Origin: Amycolatopsis tucumanensis
GTDB lineage: Bacteria > Actinomycetota > Actinomycetes > Mycobacteriales > Pseudonocardiaceae
Assembly (NCBI RefSeq): GCF_021654135.1
Contig: NZ_JAKGSD010000049.1
Location: forward strand, 5,946 to 63,406
Direction: 5' to 3'
DNA length: 57,461 nucleotides
Positions 24,823 to 34,471 of this stretch are shown piece by piece. Below the pieces are notes generated by a model. The model did not search any database and had not been told where the DNA came from. It worked only from the letters and a program-made list of their open reading frames with translations. Made by a program: the position numbers and the translations under genes. How positions within the stretch are numbered: position 1 is the first letter of the stretch; every line of letters starts with the position of its first letter.

Positions 24823-25415
24823 CGGGGCGCGGCGGTCACCTGCACCGTGAGCTGCTGGCACACCGGGGCGTGCGCGATCGCGGTGGCCAGCTCGGGCACG
24901 GCGTCGAAGCGGTTCAGCAGGTCGAGGCGGGACACCTCGTCCAGCGGGCCGTGCGCCTGCCCGAGCGTGGCCTCGTCGATCTCGCTCGCGTCGGTGGAAT
25001 CGAGCCGCTGCTGGGCGGCGGAGGCGCGGTCCCGCACGCCCTGGAAGTCGGTCACGGCCTGGGCCCGCACCTGGTCGCCGCCCGGCACCGGGGACGGCGG
25101 CAGCTTGCCGAGCCCGTCCAGCGCGCGGTCCAGTCCGCCGATCACCGACCCGAGCAGTTCGCTCGACGTGCGCACAGCGCGTTGCGGGCTGCTCGGGTCC
25201 ACGCTCGGCATCGTCGCCAGCCCCTGGACCAGCGAGCCGACCGCGACGCAGTAGTCGTCGGCCCACCGGGTGGCGGCGTCCTGCAGCTGGACCTGCTCCC
25301 GGGACAGGCCGGGGCCGCCCGGCTCGACGTTTCTCGCGGGTTGCTGGCCGCATCCGGAGAGGCCCACGCAGAGCCCGGTCAGCACCACCAGGAACACCGA
25401 CTTCCCGGGCCGCAC
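24819..25415 (-). CDS. hypothetical lipoprotein
   Basis: A 198-residue protein with a lipoprotein signal: VFLVVLTGLCVGLSGC, lipobox LSGC with the modified Cys at about 24. The mature part is helical (DAATRWADDYCVAVGSLVQG, LLGSVIGGLDRALDGLGKL) with two or three extra cysteines. It would sit on the outer face of the membrane; no enzyme motif is present. The GTG at 25415 is preceded by GGAGG at 7-nt spacing; a GTG 6 bp upstream is also possible. Confidence 0.78.
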   Translation of the reverse strand: MRPGKSVFLVVLTGLCVGLSGCGQQPARNVEPGGPGLSREQVQLQDAATRWADDYCVAVGSLVQGLATMPSVDPSSPQRAVRTSSELLGSVIGGLDRALDGLGKLPPSPVPGGDQVRAQAVTDFQGVRDRASAAQQRLDSTDASEIDEATLGQAHGPLDEVSRLDLLNRFDAVPELATAIAHAPVCQQLTVQVTAAPR

Positions 25416-25493
25416 CCACACACCTCCAGCTGCCGACGTGAAGCTCTTTCCCGACGGTACCGAGACGATTGCGGATCGCAACCGCCGGGCATG

Positions 25494-25542
25494 GAAAAGG
25501 CCGGGTTCGTCACGCTCCGTGCGCGACGAACCCGGCCTTTTC
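25494..25542 (-). terminator. intrinsic terminator of hppA
   Basis: A perfect 18-bp stem (GAAAAGGCCGGGTTCGTC with its complement) encloses a 13-nt loop. It lies 6 bp past the hppA stop and is flanked by A/T runs on both ends, so it could work in both directions. Confidence 0.93.
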
Positions 25543-25548
25543 GACTTG

Positions 25549-27843
<2,295 letters not shown>

Positions 27844-28051
27844 CCGTCCTCCTGGAAACGTTCCTGTCGCCAGTGACAGCCCGCCTAGGGGAAGCCGTGC
27901 CGACGCTGGCATGGGATCTACACCACAAGTGGTGCCGGTTGCGGGGAGTGTATTGGTAATGGATCCGGCGCGGTCAGGGCGTCCCGTAACGATCACGCTC
28001 GGTGCATGTGAGCCTGCTCACGGTTCATGATCTTTTCACACGAGAACGGTT

Positions 28052-28074
28052 CTGTCGTACACGTGTGCGAAGCT
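28052..28074 (+). promoter_or_regulatory. possible DNA-damage (PafBC-like) promoter of the helicase gene
   Basis: CTGTCGTAC, an 8-bp gap and GAAGCT lie 7 bp before the GTG start. This partly matches the mycobacterial RecA-independent damage motif TTGTCRGTG-N8-TAnnnT. The -10 T1 is replaced by G and three bases of the upstream box differ, so it is only a suggestion. The spacing would give a leaderless mRNA. Confidence 0.3.
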
Positions 28075-28081
28075 GGAACGC

Positions 28082-30934
28082 GTGGATGTGGTTGCGGGAA
28101 CCGAGCGCGCGCGGCGGTTGCTGCACCGGGTCACCGCCGGGATCCGGGAGAACCCGGTGACCCACGTGGCCGACCTGCCCGCCCGCGAGGCGCGGCACAC
28201 CGAGTGGCCCTCGTGGGCGGACCCGCGGGTGGTGGCGGCCCTGCGCTCGGGCGGGGTGGAGCGGCCGTGGGCGCACCAGTCGGAGGCGGCGTCGCTGGCC
28301 TTCGAGGGGCGGCACGTCGTGGTGTCGACGGGCACGGCGTCCGGCAAATCGCTGTGCTACCAGCTGCCGGTGCTGTCGGCGCTGGCCGCTGACGACAAGG
28401 CGACCGCGCTGTACCTGTCGCCGACGAAGGCGCTGGGCGCCGACCAGCTGCAGTCGGTGTCCGCTTTGGACGTTCCGGGCGTGCGGGCGGCGTCGTATGA
28501 CGGTGACACCCCGATGGCGGAGCGCGACTGGGTGCGGGCGCACGCGCGGTGGGTGTTCACGAACCCGGACATGCTGCACCGCGGCATCCTGGCCGCGCAC
28601 TCGCGGTGGGCGCGGTTGTTCCGCAAGCTCGCCTACGTCGTGATCGACGAGTGCCACAGCTACCGGGGCGTGTTCGGGTCGCACGTCGCGCTGCTGCTGC
28701 GGCGGCTGCAGCGGGTGGCGCGGCACTACGGTTCGTCGCCGGTGTTCATCCTCGCGTCGGCGACGACGGCGGAGCCGGGCGAGTTCGCGTGCCGTCTGGT
28801 GGGCGAGGACTGCGTGCCGGTGGTCGAGGACGCGTCGCCGCGCGGGGCGCGGACGGTGGCGTTGTGGGAGCCGCCGCTGGTGGAGGACCACCGGGGTGAG
28901 AACGGTGCGCCGGTGCGCCGGTCGGCGGGCGCGGAGGCGAGCCGGATCCTGGCGGAGCTGGTCGTGGAGGGGGCGCGGACGCTGGCGTTCGTGCGGTCGC
29001 GGCGGGGCGCGGAGCTGACGGCGCTCGGCGCCCGGCGGTTGTTGTCCGAAGTGGACAGCGAGTTGCCGTCGCAGGTGGCGGCGTACCGGGCGGGGTTCCT
29101 GCCGGAGGAGCGGCGGGCGCTGGAGCGCGCCCTGCTGTCGGGCGAGCTCAAGGGCGTGGCGACGACGAACGCGCTCGAGCTGGGTCTGGACATCGCGGGG
29201 CTGGACGCGGTGGTGCTGGCGGGGTATCCGGGCACGCTGGCGTCGTTCTGGCAGCAGGCGGGCCGGGCGGGCCGGTCGGGTGATGACGCGCTGGTGGTGT
29301 TCGTGGCGCGGGACGATCCGCTGGACACGTACCTGGTGCACCACCCGGCGGCAGTGCTGGAGCGGCCGGTGGAGACGGCGGTACTGGACCCGTCGAACCC
29401 GTACGTGCTGGCGCCGCAGCTGGCGTGCGCCGCGGCGGAGCTGCCGCTGACCACGGGAGAGCTGGACACGTTCGGCGGCGCGGCGGCGCGTGAGGTGCTG
29501 GACAGGCTGGTGGCGGACAGGCTGCTGAGGAGGCGGCCGAGCGGCTGGTACTGGACGTCCCGGGACCGCCCCCACTACGAGGTGGACATCCGCGGTTCGG
29601 GCGGCGAGCAGATCGCGGTGGTGGAGGCGGACACGTCGAGGCTGCTGGGAACGGTCGACCCGGGCTCGGCGTGCACGACGGTGCACCCGGGCGCGGTGTA
29701 CCTGCACCAGGGTTCGTCGTACGTGGTGGACGAGCTGGACCTGGAGTCCGGGATCGCGCTGGTGCACGCGGAAGATCCGGAGTGGACGACATCGGCCCGG
29801 GAGGTCGCCGATATTACGGTGCTGAGCACCCAGGAGCGGCTCGACTACGGCGGGGTGAGCGTGTGCCTGGGCGAGGTCGCGGTGACCTCGCAGGTGGTCG
29901 GCTACCTGAGACGCCGCCCGTCCGGCGAGGTCCTGGACCAGGTGGCTCTGGACCTGCCCGCGCAGACACTCGAGACGCGAGCCGTGTGGTACACGATCAG
30001 CCCGGAACTGCTGGAGGCCCCTCGCGCTTCGGGAGCCGCTCCTGCAGGCGACAGGCGCACGGCCCCCGCACCTCTGGAATCCACAGGTTCACTGACAGCC
30101 ACCGCGCCGCTGGAATCCACCGGAACGTCCGGAGCCAGCGGACCACGAGAAGCGGGTAGCCCTACCGGAGCCACCAGCCCGGGTGAAGCCGGCCAGCCTT
30201 CCCAAATCCGCGGCCCACTCGAGGCCAGCCGGCCGCCCAGAGCCGACGGCCCCCTTCGAGCTGACCAGGCGCCTGGAACCGACGCCCCGTCCGGGGCGAG
30301 CCAGCCACCCGAAGCCAGTCACCCATCTGAAGTCAGCCAGCCACCCGGCGCCAGTCAGCCACCCGGAGCCAGCCAGCCACCCGGAGCCAGCCAGCCACCC
30401 GGAGCCAGCCAGCCACCCGGAGCCAGGCAGGCGCCCGGAGCTGACGGTGCGCTTGGCACCGACCGAGCGTCTGGAAGCGGTGGCCCGCTTGGAGTCGGCG
30501 GGGCGCCGGGGGGCGCCGGTCTGGATCCGGCGCGCATCCCCGGCGCCCTGCACGCCGCCGAGCACGCGGCGATCGGCCTGCTACCGCTGTTCGCTACGTG
30601 CGACCGGTGGGACATCGGCGGCGTCTCAACCGCTTTGCACGCTGACACCGGGGAGGCGACGGTGTTCGTGCACGACGGCCATCCCGGAGGCGCGGGATTC
30701 GCCGATCGCGGTTTCGCTGCTGTTGTCCCGTGGCTGGCCGCTACGCGGGAGGCCATTCTCTCCTGCGAGTGCCCGGCGGGATGCCCGTCCTGTGTGCAGT
30801 CACCGAAGTGCGGGAACGGTAACGACCCACTGGACAAGGCGGGGGCGGTGGCCGTGCTGGAAACCGTGCTCGGGGCGGTGAGTTTTCACAGTGCCCGGCA
30901 CGACCACGGGGTGGCTCAGGCTGCGGCGAACTGA
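28082..30934 (+). CDS. DEAD/DEAH-box helicase, Hrq1/MrfA type with DUF1998 region
   Basis: A 950-residue superfamily 2 helicase. Walker A is STGTASGKS at about 82-90, motif II is VIDECHSY (DECH) at about 187, motif III is SATTAEP, and motif VI is QQAGRAGRSG. The C-terminal DUF1998 region ends with a four-Cys cluster CECPAGCPSCVQSPKC (about 894-909), the metal site of MrfA/Hrq1 DNA-repair helicases. Residues about 650-810 are a low-complexity Gly/Ser/Pro/Ala insert with GASQPP repeats inside the DUF1998 region, absent from ordinary homologues. The GTG start probably begins a leaderless mRNA. The mycobacterial counterpart by position is Rv3649. Confidence 0.92.
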   Translation: MDVVAGTERARRLLHRVTAGIRENPVTHVADLPAREARHTEWPSWADPRVVAALRSGGVERPWAHQSEAASLAFEGRHVVVSTGTASGKSLCYQLPVLSALAADDKATALYLSPTKALGADQLQSVSALDVPGVRAASYDGDTPMAERDWVRAHARWVFTNPDMLHRGILAAHSRWARLFRKLAYVVIDECHSYRGVFGSHVALLLRRLQRVARHYGSSPVFILASATTAEPGEFACRLVGEDCVPVVEDASPRGARTVALWEPPLVEDHRGENGAPVRRSAGAEASRILAELVVEGARTLAFVRSRRGAELTALGARRLLSEVDSELPSQVAAYRAGFLPEERRALERALLSGELKGVATTNALELGLDIAGLDAVVLAGYPGTLASFWQQAGRAGRSGDDALVVFVARDDPLDTYLVHHPAAVLERPVETAVLDPSNPYVLAPQLACAAAELPLTTGELDTFGGAAAREVLDRLVADRLLRRRPSGWYWTSRDRPHYEVDIRGSGGEQIAVVEADTSRLLGTVDPGSACTTVHPGAVYLHQGSSYVVDELDLESGIALVHAEDPEWTTSAREVADITVLSTQERLDYGGVSVCLGEVAVTSQVVGYLRRRPSGEVLDQVALDLPAQTLETRAVWYTISPELLEAPRASGAAPAGDRRTAPAPLESTGSLTATAPLESTGTSGASGPREAGSPTGATSPGEAGQPSQIRGPLEASRPPRADGPLRADQAPGTDAPSGASQPPEASHPSEVSQPPGASQPPGASQPPGASQPPGASQPPGARQAPGADGALGTDRASGSGGPLGVGGAPGGAGLDPARIPGALHAAEHAAIGLLPLFATCDRWDIGGVSTALHADTGEATVFVHDGHPGGAGFADRGFAAVVPWLAATREAILSCECPAGCPSCVQSPKCGNGNDPLDKAGAVAVLETVLGAVSFHSARHDHGVAQAAAN
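30344..30433 (+). repeat. 18-bp tandem repeats within the helicase gene
   Basis: Units of CCCGGAGCCAGCCAGCCA start at 30344, 30362, 30380, 30398 and 30416, encoding PGASQP. The three middle units are identical, which suggests recent slippage. Older, degenerate copies fill about 30060-30500. Length is a multiple of 3, so the frame is kept. Confidence 0.92.
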
Positions 30935-31542
30935 CCGGCGCCGACGAGTGCGGTCCGGTCGGAACCTCGCTGGTCGAGAGCGCGGGCGAGCACCGAGTGC
31001 ACGGCGTCGGCGGACGGCAGCCGCCAGCTCCACACATCCGGCTTGACCCGCCAGTGCACGACGCCGTGCTGGAACGGCGTGGGCGGGAGCGGGATCCAGC
31101 TGCCCTGACCGTGCCAGCGGACCTCGCCGTCGGTGGCGAGCTCCTCCGGAATGCGGTCGGCGACCGTGGTCAGGAACAGCCAGCGGCCGTCGGGCGTCGC
31201 GACGATCGGCGCGGGGTGGCCGGTCGCGCGGAGCAGGCGGGCGGCACGCTTGCCCAGTTCATCGGGGACCTCGACGGCGTCCAGCACGGTGCCGGTCGCG
31301 ACGAGCAGGCTGTAGGGCTGTCCGGTCCACCAGCCGGCCACCTCGTTGGGGTGGGCGTCGAGCCGGTCGGCCCAGTCCTCGTGGACGGGCACCGGGCCGG
31401 TCCAGGAGCCCTCGGCGTCCGCCTGCGCCGGAAAGGTGCCGGGCAGCACCGGCCACCCGTGCCAGGCGAGACCGATGGCCTCCGCGCGTAGCTCGATGCG
31501 GAAGGCGCCCCGCCAGCTGTCCGACCAATCCGTGTCCAACAT
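30916..31542 (-). CDS. bifunctional DNA primase/polymerase (prim-pol) domain protein
   Basis: A 208-residue protein made of little more than a prim-pol N-terminal domain. It starts WRGAFRIELRAEAIGLAWHG WPVLPGTF (broken here for length), contains GPVPVHEDWADRLDAHPNEV, PYSLLVATGTVLDAVEVPDE, and ends GSWIPLPPTPFQHGVVHWRV. The expected catalytic acidic pair would be around LDAVEV. Such stand-alone actinobacterial proteins usually have no helicase partner and their role is not established. The ATG at 31542 is chosen because upstream codons lose the high GC3 pattern. Its 3' end overlaps the convergent helicase end by 19 bp. Confidence 0.82.
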   Translation of the reverse strand: MLDTDWSDSWRGAFRIELRAEAIGLAWHGWPVLPGTFPAQADAEGSWTGPVPVHEDWADRLDAHPNEVAGWWTGQPYSLLVATGTVLDAVEVPDELGKRAARLLRATGHPAPIVATPDGRWLFLTTVADRIPEELATDGEVRWHGQGSWIPLPPTPFQHGVVHWRVKPDVWSWRLPSADAVHSVLARALDQRGSDRTALVGAGQFAAA

Positions 31543-32046
31543 TTCCGTCCACAACTCCTTGCTTGTTCCACCGCTCGCGGTGGCTGTCTGGTTCCCAATA
31601 AACGGCAAGTTGCAAAGTGCCGGAACCCGCCGCGCGACAACCGGCTGCTCCCGGGCGACGAGCGACGATCCCCTGCTCGGCGCGGCCGAACGCCGCTCGG
31701 CCACTGCCTACCGACGACGAGCGGTTGACGGCGCCGCTCGTAAATCGTGATCTCCAGCACACGTTTCTCCTGCATACCAACGGTTTCCGACCTCGGGCGC
31801 CAGTTGCCGCCGCCACCGCCCGTGACCGCTCGGCGCGCGAGGGCGACCGCCCAACCTCCGCCGGCGCACCTACCGTTCGCCGCGGAACCGACCGTTCGTC
31901 GCAGCCCCAGCACGGGGCAGTCCTCCCGGGCCGACCTCCAGCGGGCGGCCGTCCGTCGACCAGCCTGCCGGGGCGATGCGACTCAAGGGACCGGCAAGGT
32001 CCCGGCGGACGGCCGGCACCTGCCCCACCGCCAGGACCCCGCCCCC
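31543..32046. other. gene-free interval upstream of the prim-pol gene, with an imperfect palindrome
   Basis: About 500 bp with no convincing gene on either strand: the open frames are arginine-rich shadows without family resemblance. At 31603-31622 lies CGGCAAGTTGCAAAGTGCCG, a 20-bp dyad with 16 symmetrical positions, 61 bp before the prim-pol start; it is a plausible operator. The 3' end of the tad operon runs in from the right, and no strong terminator is evident for it. Confidence 0.5.
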
Positions 32047-32484
32047 TCAGGGACCGGCACGGGCTCGACCGGCCGCCGGCCCGAGCCCGGTGTCGACGAC
32101 CACCTCGACGAGCGCGTCCCACCCCTCGAAGCGGCAACTGACCACCCGGGCGCCCATCCGCTCGGCGACCCACAGTGCCTGCCCGCAGGCGACCTCGGTC
32201 CCGTCGGCGGCCTGACCAGCAGCCGCGAGAGCAGCGAGGTCGGCCGCCCCGGCAGCACGGTGCCGCGCGATCGCTGCCGTGCCGAGCCCCCACAACAACC
32301 CCGCGACGACCACCAGGCCGGCGATGGCGCACGCGGCCCAGACGGTCGCCGCGCCCCGGTCCCGCCCGTGCGGATCCCTGACCTGGGCCGGGCCAGCCCG
32401 GAGCCGGGTCGGCCGTTGGACAGCCACCGCCCCTGGACCGAAGCTGACCGGCCCGCGCGGACGCATCAGGTCAGGGCGGGGCAT
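32047..32484 (-). CDS. TadG/Rv3654c-like pilus-assembly protein
   Basis: A 145-residue single-pass protein. The N terminus is basic; DRGAATVWAACAIAGLVVVA begins a TadE/G-type pseudopilin-like segment, followed by ARHRAAGAADLAALAAAGQA and two cysteines (VACGQAL, VVSCRF). It matches the last gene of actinobacterial tad clusters. The ATG at 32484 has AGGAG at 6-nt spacing and overlaps the TadE stop by 14 bp; an ATG at 32466 is the alternative. It is the terminal gene of the operon. Confidence 0.85.
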   Translation of the reverse strand: MPRPDLMRPRGPVSFGPGAVAVQRPTRLRAGPAQVRDPHGRDRGAATVWAACAIAGLVVVAGLLWGLGTAAIARHRAAGAADLAALAAAGQAADGTEVACGQALWVAERMGARVVSCRFEGWDALVEVVVDTGLGPAAGRARAGP

Positions 32485-32842
32485 CGTCGGCTCCTGGCTC
32501 GAGGACGGCGAAGGCGCTCGCCGCCAGGTGGAGCCCGGGCAGGAGCCCGCCTGCCGGGGCGGCACGCACCTCGACCGTGATGCTGTTCCCCTCGGACTTC
32601 ACCGCGAGCTGCGCGCCCGGCGGGGCGATCTGCTCGACCGCCTGCGCGGCCAGTTGCGGTTCGCCCCGGGCGAGGAGACGCGCCGCCTCGCGGGCGGCGT
32701 CGGTGCAACGGAGCTGACCGGCCACCGCCGTGAAGCCCGCGAGTACCAGTCCCACCACCACGGTCAGCGCGCACAGCGCGATTGCCGCTTCGACCGTCAC
32801 CGCGCCGCGGTCCGGAGGGCCGGCGCGGGCTCGTGTCTTCAT
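32471..32842 (-). CDS. TadE-like minor pseudopilin
   Basis: A 123-residue protein with the TadE hallmark DRGAVTVEAAIALCALTVVV, in which the acidic residue sits at the start of the membrane helix. The extracytoplasmic part has RCTDAAREAARLLARG, as in Rv3655c-like proteins. The ATG at 32842 overlaps the stop of the DUF4244 gene (TGATG). It is predicted to be an accessory pilin assembled by the TadA-TadB-TadC machine. Confidence 0.88.
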   Translation of the reverse strand: MKTRARAGPPDRGAVTVEAAIALCALTVVVGLVLAGFTAVAGQLRCTDAAREAARLLARGEPQLAAQAVEQIAPPGAQLAVKSEGNSITVEVRAAPAGGLLPGLHLAASAFAVLEPGADDAPP

Positions 32843-33078
32843 CAGAACTGCACCGCGAGGGCCTGCTCGACCAGCCCGGTGAGGGCGCCGACCACCGAGT
32901 CTCCGGTGACGACGGTGTACAGCAACGCCCCGAAGGCCGCGGCGGCGATCGTGCCGATCGCGTACTCGGCGGTGCTCATTCCGTCGTCGGCGGCCAGCAC
33001 CGGGCGCAGCCAACGACGCCACCAGCGCGGACGGGCGGGTGCTGCGTGGCGGCCGGCGGGCTTGGTGCGGAACAACAT
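32842..33078 (-). CDS. DUF4244/Flp-type small membrane protein
   Basis: A 78-residue protein. A basic N terminus (ARPRWWRRWLRPV) is followed by ADDGMSTAEYAIGTIAAAAF, which keeps the Flp-type Glu (STAEYA) used in prepilin recognition and assembly, and a single hydrophobic helix. This is the expected major Flp-like subunit of actinobacterial tad operons (Rv3656c position). The ATG at 33078 has an AAAGGAG site. No prepilin peptidase is in the window. Confidence 0.9.
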   Translation of the reverse strand: MLFRTKPAGRHAAPARPRWWRRWLRPVLAADDGMSTAEYAIGTIAAAAFGALLYTVVTGDSVVGALTGLVEQALAVQF

Positions 33079-33107
33079 GGGAGATCTCCTTTGTCTGTTG
33101 TGGAGGG

Positions 33108-33689
33108 TCAGAACACGTTGAGGCGTCCGGCGAGGCCGAGGACCACCGGCACGACCCCGAGGCACACGAAGGCCGGGAGGAAGCAGAGCCCCAGCGGGCC
33201 GGCGATCAGCACGCCCGCACGCTGGGCCCGCGCCTCGGCGCGATCACCGAGCGAGGCGCGGATTCCGCGGGCGAGGTCGGTGGCGGCGTCGGCGAGGGTG
33301 GTTCCGCTGCGCGCGGTCCGCTTGGCTGCGCGGGCGAACTCGGCGGTGCCGGCACAACCGAGCGCGGGCACCCACGCTTCGGTCGCATCGGCGCCGAGTT
33401 CGAGGAGACCGGCGGTGGCGCGAAGGGCGTCCGCTTCCGGCCCCGCCACGCCATCGGTGACGGCGCGGAGAGCGGCGGGCACCGGTTGCCCGGCGCGCAG
33501 GCAGGCCGCGAGCAGGTCCCAGGTAGCGGCGAGGTCGAGGGGATCGCTCCTGGGCCGCCGACGGCGAATGCGCGTGGGCGACCGTGGCGAGGGGAAGAGG
33601 TGTGCCAACCGCAGGCCTGCGACCGGCCTGCCCGGGAAGGTCAAAAGTGCCGCGCCCAGTAACGCGACCACCACGGCGGCTGTACTCAT
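33108..33689 (-). CDS. type II secretion F family protein (TadC-like)
   Basis: A 193-residue inner-membrane platform protein. The GspF-like core is DLAATWDLLAACLRAGQPVP, ELARAAKRTARSGTTLA-like helices, and two C-terminal membrane segments (VLIAGPLGLCFLPAFVCLGV). The first hydrophobic segment starts at MSTAAVVVALLGAAL. There is no Shine-Dalgarno of its own; the ATG overlaps the stop of a small upstream ORF (ATGA), so it should depend on coupled translation from the repeat chain that separates it from tadB. Confidence 0.9.
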   Translation of the reverse strand: MSTAAVVVALLGAALLTFPGRPVAGLRLAHLFPSPRSPTRIRRRRPRSDPLDLAATWDLLAACLRAGQPVPAALRAVTDGVAGPEADALRATAGLLELGADATEAWVPALGCAGTAEFARAAKRTARSGTTLADAATDLARGIRASLGDRAEARAQRAGVLIAGPLGLCFLPAFVCLGVVPVVLGLAGRLNVF

Positions 33690-33871
33690 CGCGCGGCTTC
33701 TGGGTCTGTGTGGGAAGCAACCAGATCTGGCAGGACCAAACCGGGGTGGATCAGCACTGGATTAAGCCGGGGCGGAATTGCTGTGATCGGGCGGGTTGAG
33801 CCGAAGTGGGCAACTGACTGGGCTCGGGGTGGAAGTGTTGGCGGCAGCGAAGCGAGGGCGGGCGTGCTCAT
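33686..33871 (-). CDS. repeat-derived coupled small ORF D (61 aa)
   Basis: Last of four small ORFs between tadB and tadC. It begins MSTPALASLPPTLPPRAQSV, is proline-rich, and ends DPEAAR with its TGA overlapping the tadC ATG (ATGA). Its start overlaps the previous ORF's stop (TGATG) and is preceded by AAAGGAG. Its 3' half is diverged from the other copies yet remains open and keeps the junction frame. It may be a true peptide or only a coupling device that delivers ribosomes to tadC. Confidence 0.5.
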   Translation of the reverse strand: MSTPALASLPPTLPPRAQSVAHFGSTRPITAIPPRLNPVLIHPGLVLPDLVASHTDPEAAR

Positions 33872-34011
33872 CACGGGGCTTCTCCTTTGTGGCAGCCGAG
33901 GTGGCCGCTCGCGGGGAGGGCAAGCAGGGGTGCTGGACGGCGGGCGCGAAGAGGGGGAACTGGCTCGGCTCGGCCTGGTGTGGACCGCGGGGCGGGGGCG
34001 GGCGTGCTCAT
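33871..34011 (-). CDS. repeat-derived coupled small ORF C (46 aa)
   Basis: A 46-residue frame beginning MSTPAPAPRSTPGRAEPVPP and ending GCHKGEAP. Its ATG overlaps the stop of ORF B (ATGA) and its TGA overlaps the ATG of ORF D (TGATG). The unit is 140 bp, so ATG to overlapping TGA is exactly 47 codons. AAAGGAG precedes the next start inside its own last codons. No membrane segment or known domain. Confidence 0.5.
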   Translation of the reverse strand: MSTPAPAPRSTPGRAEPVPPLRARRPAPLLALPASGHLGCHKGEAP

Positions 34012-34292
34012 CGCGGGGCTTCTCCTTTGTGACTGCAGAAGTGGCCGCTCGCGGGGAGGGCGAGCAGGGGTGTTGGACGGCGGGCGCGAAGAGGGGGAAC
34101 TGGCTCGGCTCGGGCTGGTGTGGACCGCGGGGCGGGGGCGGGCGTGCTCATCGCGGGGCTTCTCCTTTGTGACTGCGGAGGTGGCCGCTCGCGGGGAGGG
34201 CGAGCAGGGGTGTTGGACGGCGGGCGCGACGAGGGAGGAACTGGCTCGGCTCCGGCTGGTGTGCGCCGCGAGGCGCGGGCGGGCGTGCTCAT
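34008..34292 (-). CDS. repeat-derived coupled small ORF B (94 aa, two fused units)
   Basis: It begins MSTPARASRRTPAGAEPVPP. The first unit here is 141 bp instead of 140, so the frame reads through the internal MSTPAPAP of the next unit and ends SHKGEAPR, making a double-length product. The start overlaps ORF A's stop (TGATG) and the stop overlaps ORF C's start (ATGA). The chain is thus preserved despite the 1-bp length change. Confidence 0.5.
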   Translation of the reverse strand: MSTPARASRRTPAGAEPVPPSSRPPSNTPARPPRERPPPQSQRRSPAMSTPAPAPRSTPARAEPVPPLRARRPTPLLALPASGHFCSHKGEAPR

Positions 34293-34471
34293 CACGGGGC
34301 TTCTCCTTTGTGACTGCAAAGGTGGGCGCTCGCGGGGGCGAGCAGGGTGTCGGAGGCGTTGGAGGGCGGGCTGCGAACTGGAGTGAGCTGGCGCGGTTGA
34401 GGTGAGGGTGTTACCGGCAGCGGTTGAGGTGAGGGTGTTGTCGGCAGCAATGGGGCCGTGGGCTTGCTCAT
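34292..34471 (-). CDS. repeat-derived coupled small ORF A (59 aa)
   Basis: First ORF of the chain. MSKPTAPLLPTTPSPQPLPV begins it; the ATG overlaps the tadB stop (ATGA) and has GAGGAG at 7-nt spacing within the last tadB codons. It ends LCSHKGEAP with TGA overlapping ORF B's start. The middle is unlike the other copies and contains a TPSPQP repeat. Pro/Ser/Thr-rich; no recognised domain. Confidence 0.5.
   Translation of the reverse strand: MSKPTAPLLPTTPSPQPLPVTPSPQPRQLTPVRSPPSNASDTLLAPASAHLCSHKGEAP

Noticed and set aside
28041..28056. LexA box upstream of the helicase (GAGAACGGTTCTG)
   Set aside because: The dyad AGAAC-G-GTTCT has a 1-bp centre, not the 4-bp spacer of the SOS box TCGAAC-N4-GTTCGA.
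31747..32580. A 277-codon plus-strand frame opposite the tad operon end
   Set aside because: Arg/Pro-rich composition typical of antisense shadows; it crosses the real TadG-like gene.
34008..34319. Reading the repeat region on the plus strand as a repeat protein (SRGFSFVTAEVAARGEGEQG...)
   Set aside because: The plus frames lack ribosome sites and lie opposite an operon; the minus frames preserve start/stop overlaps at every junction.
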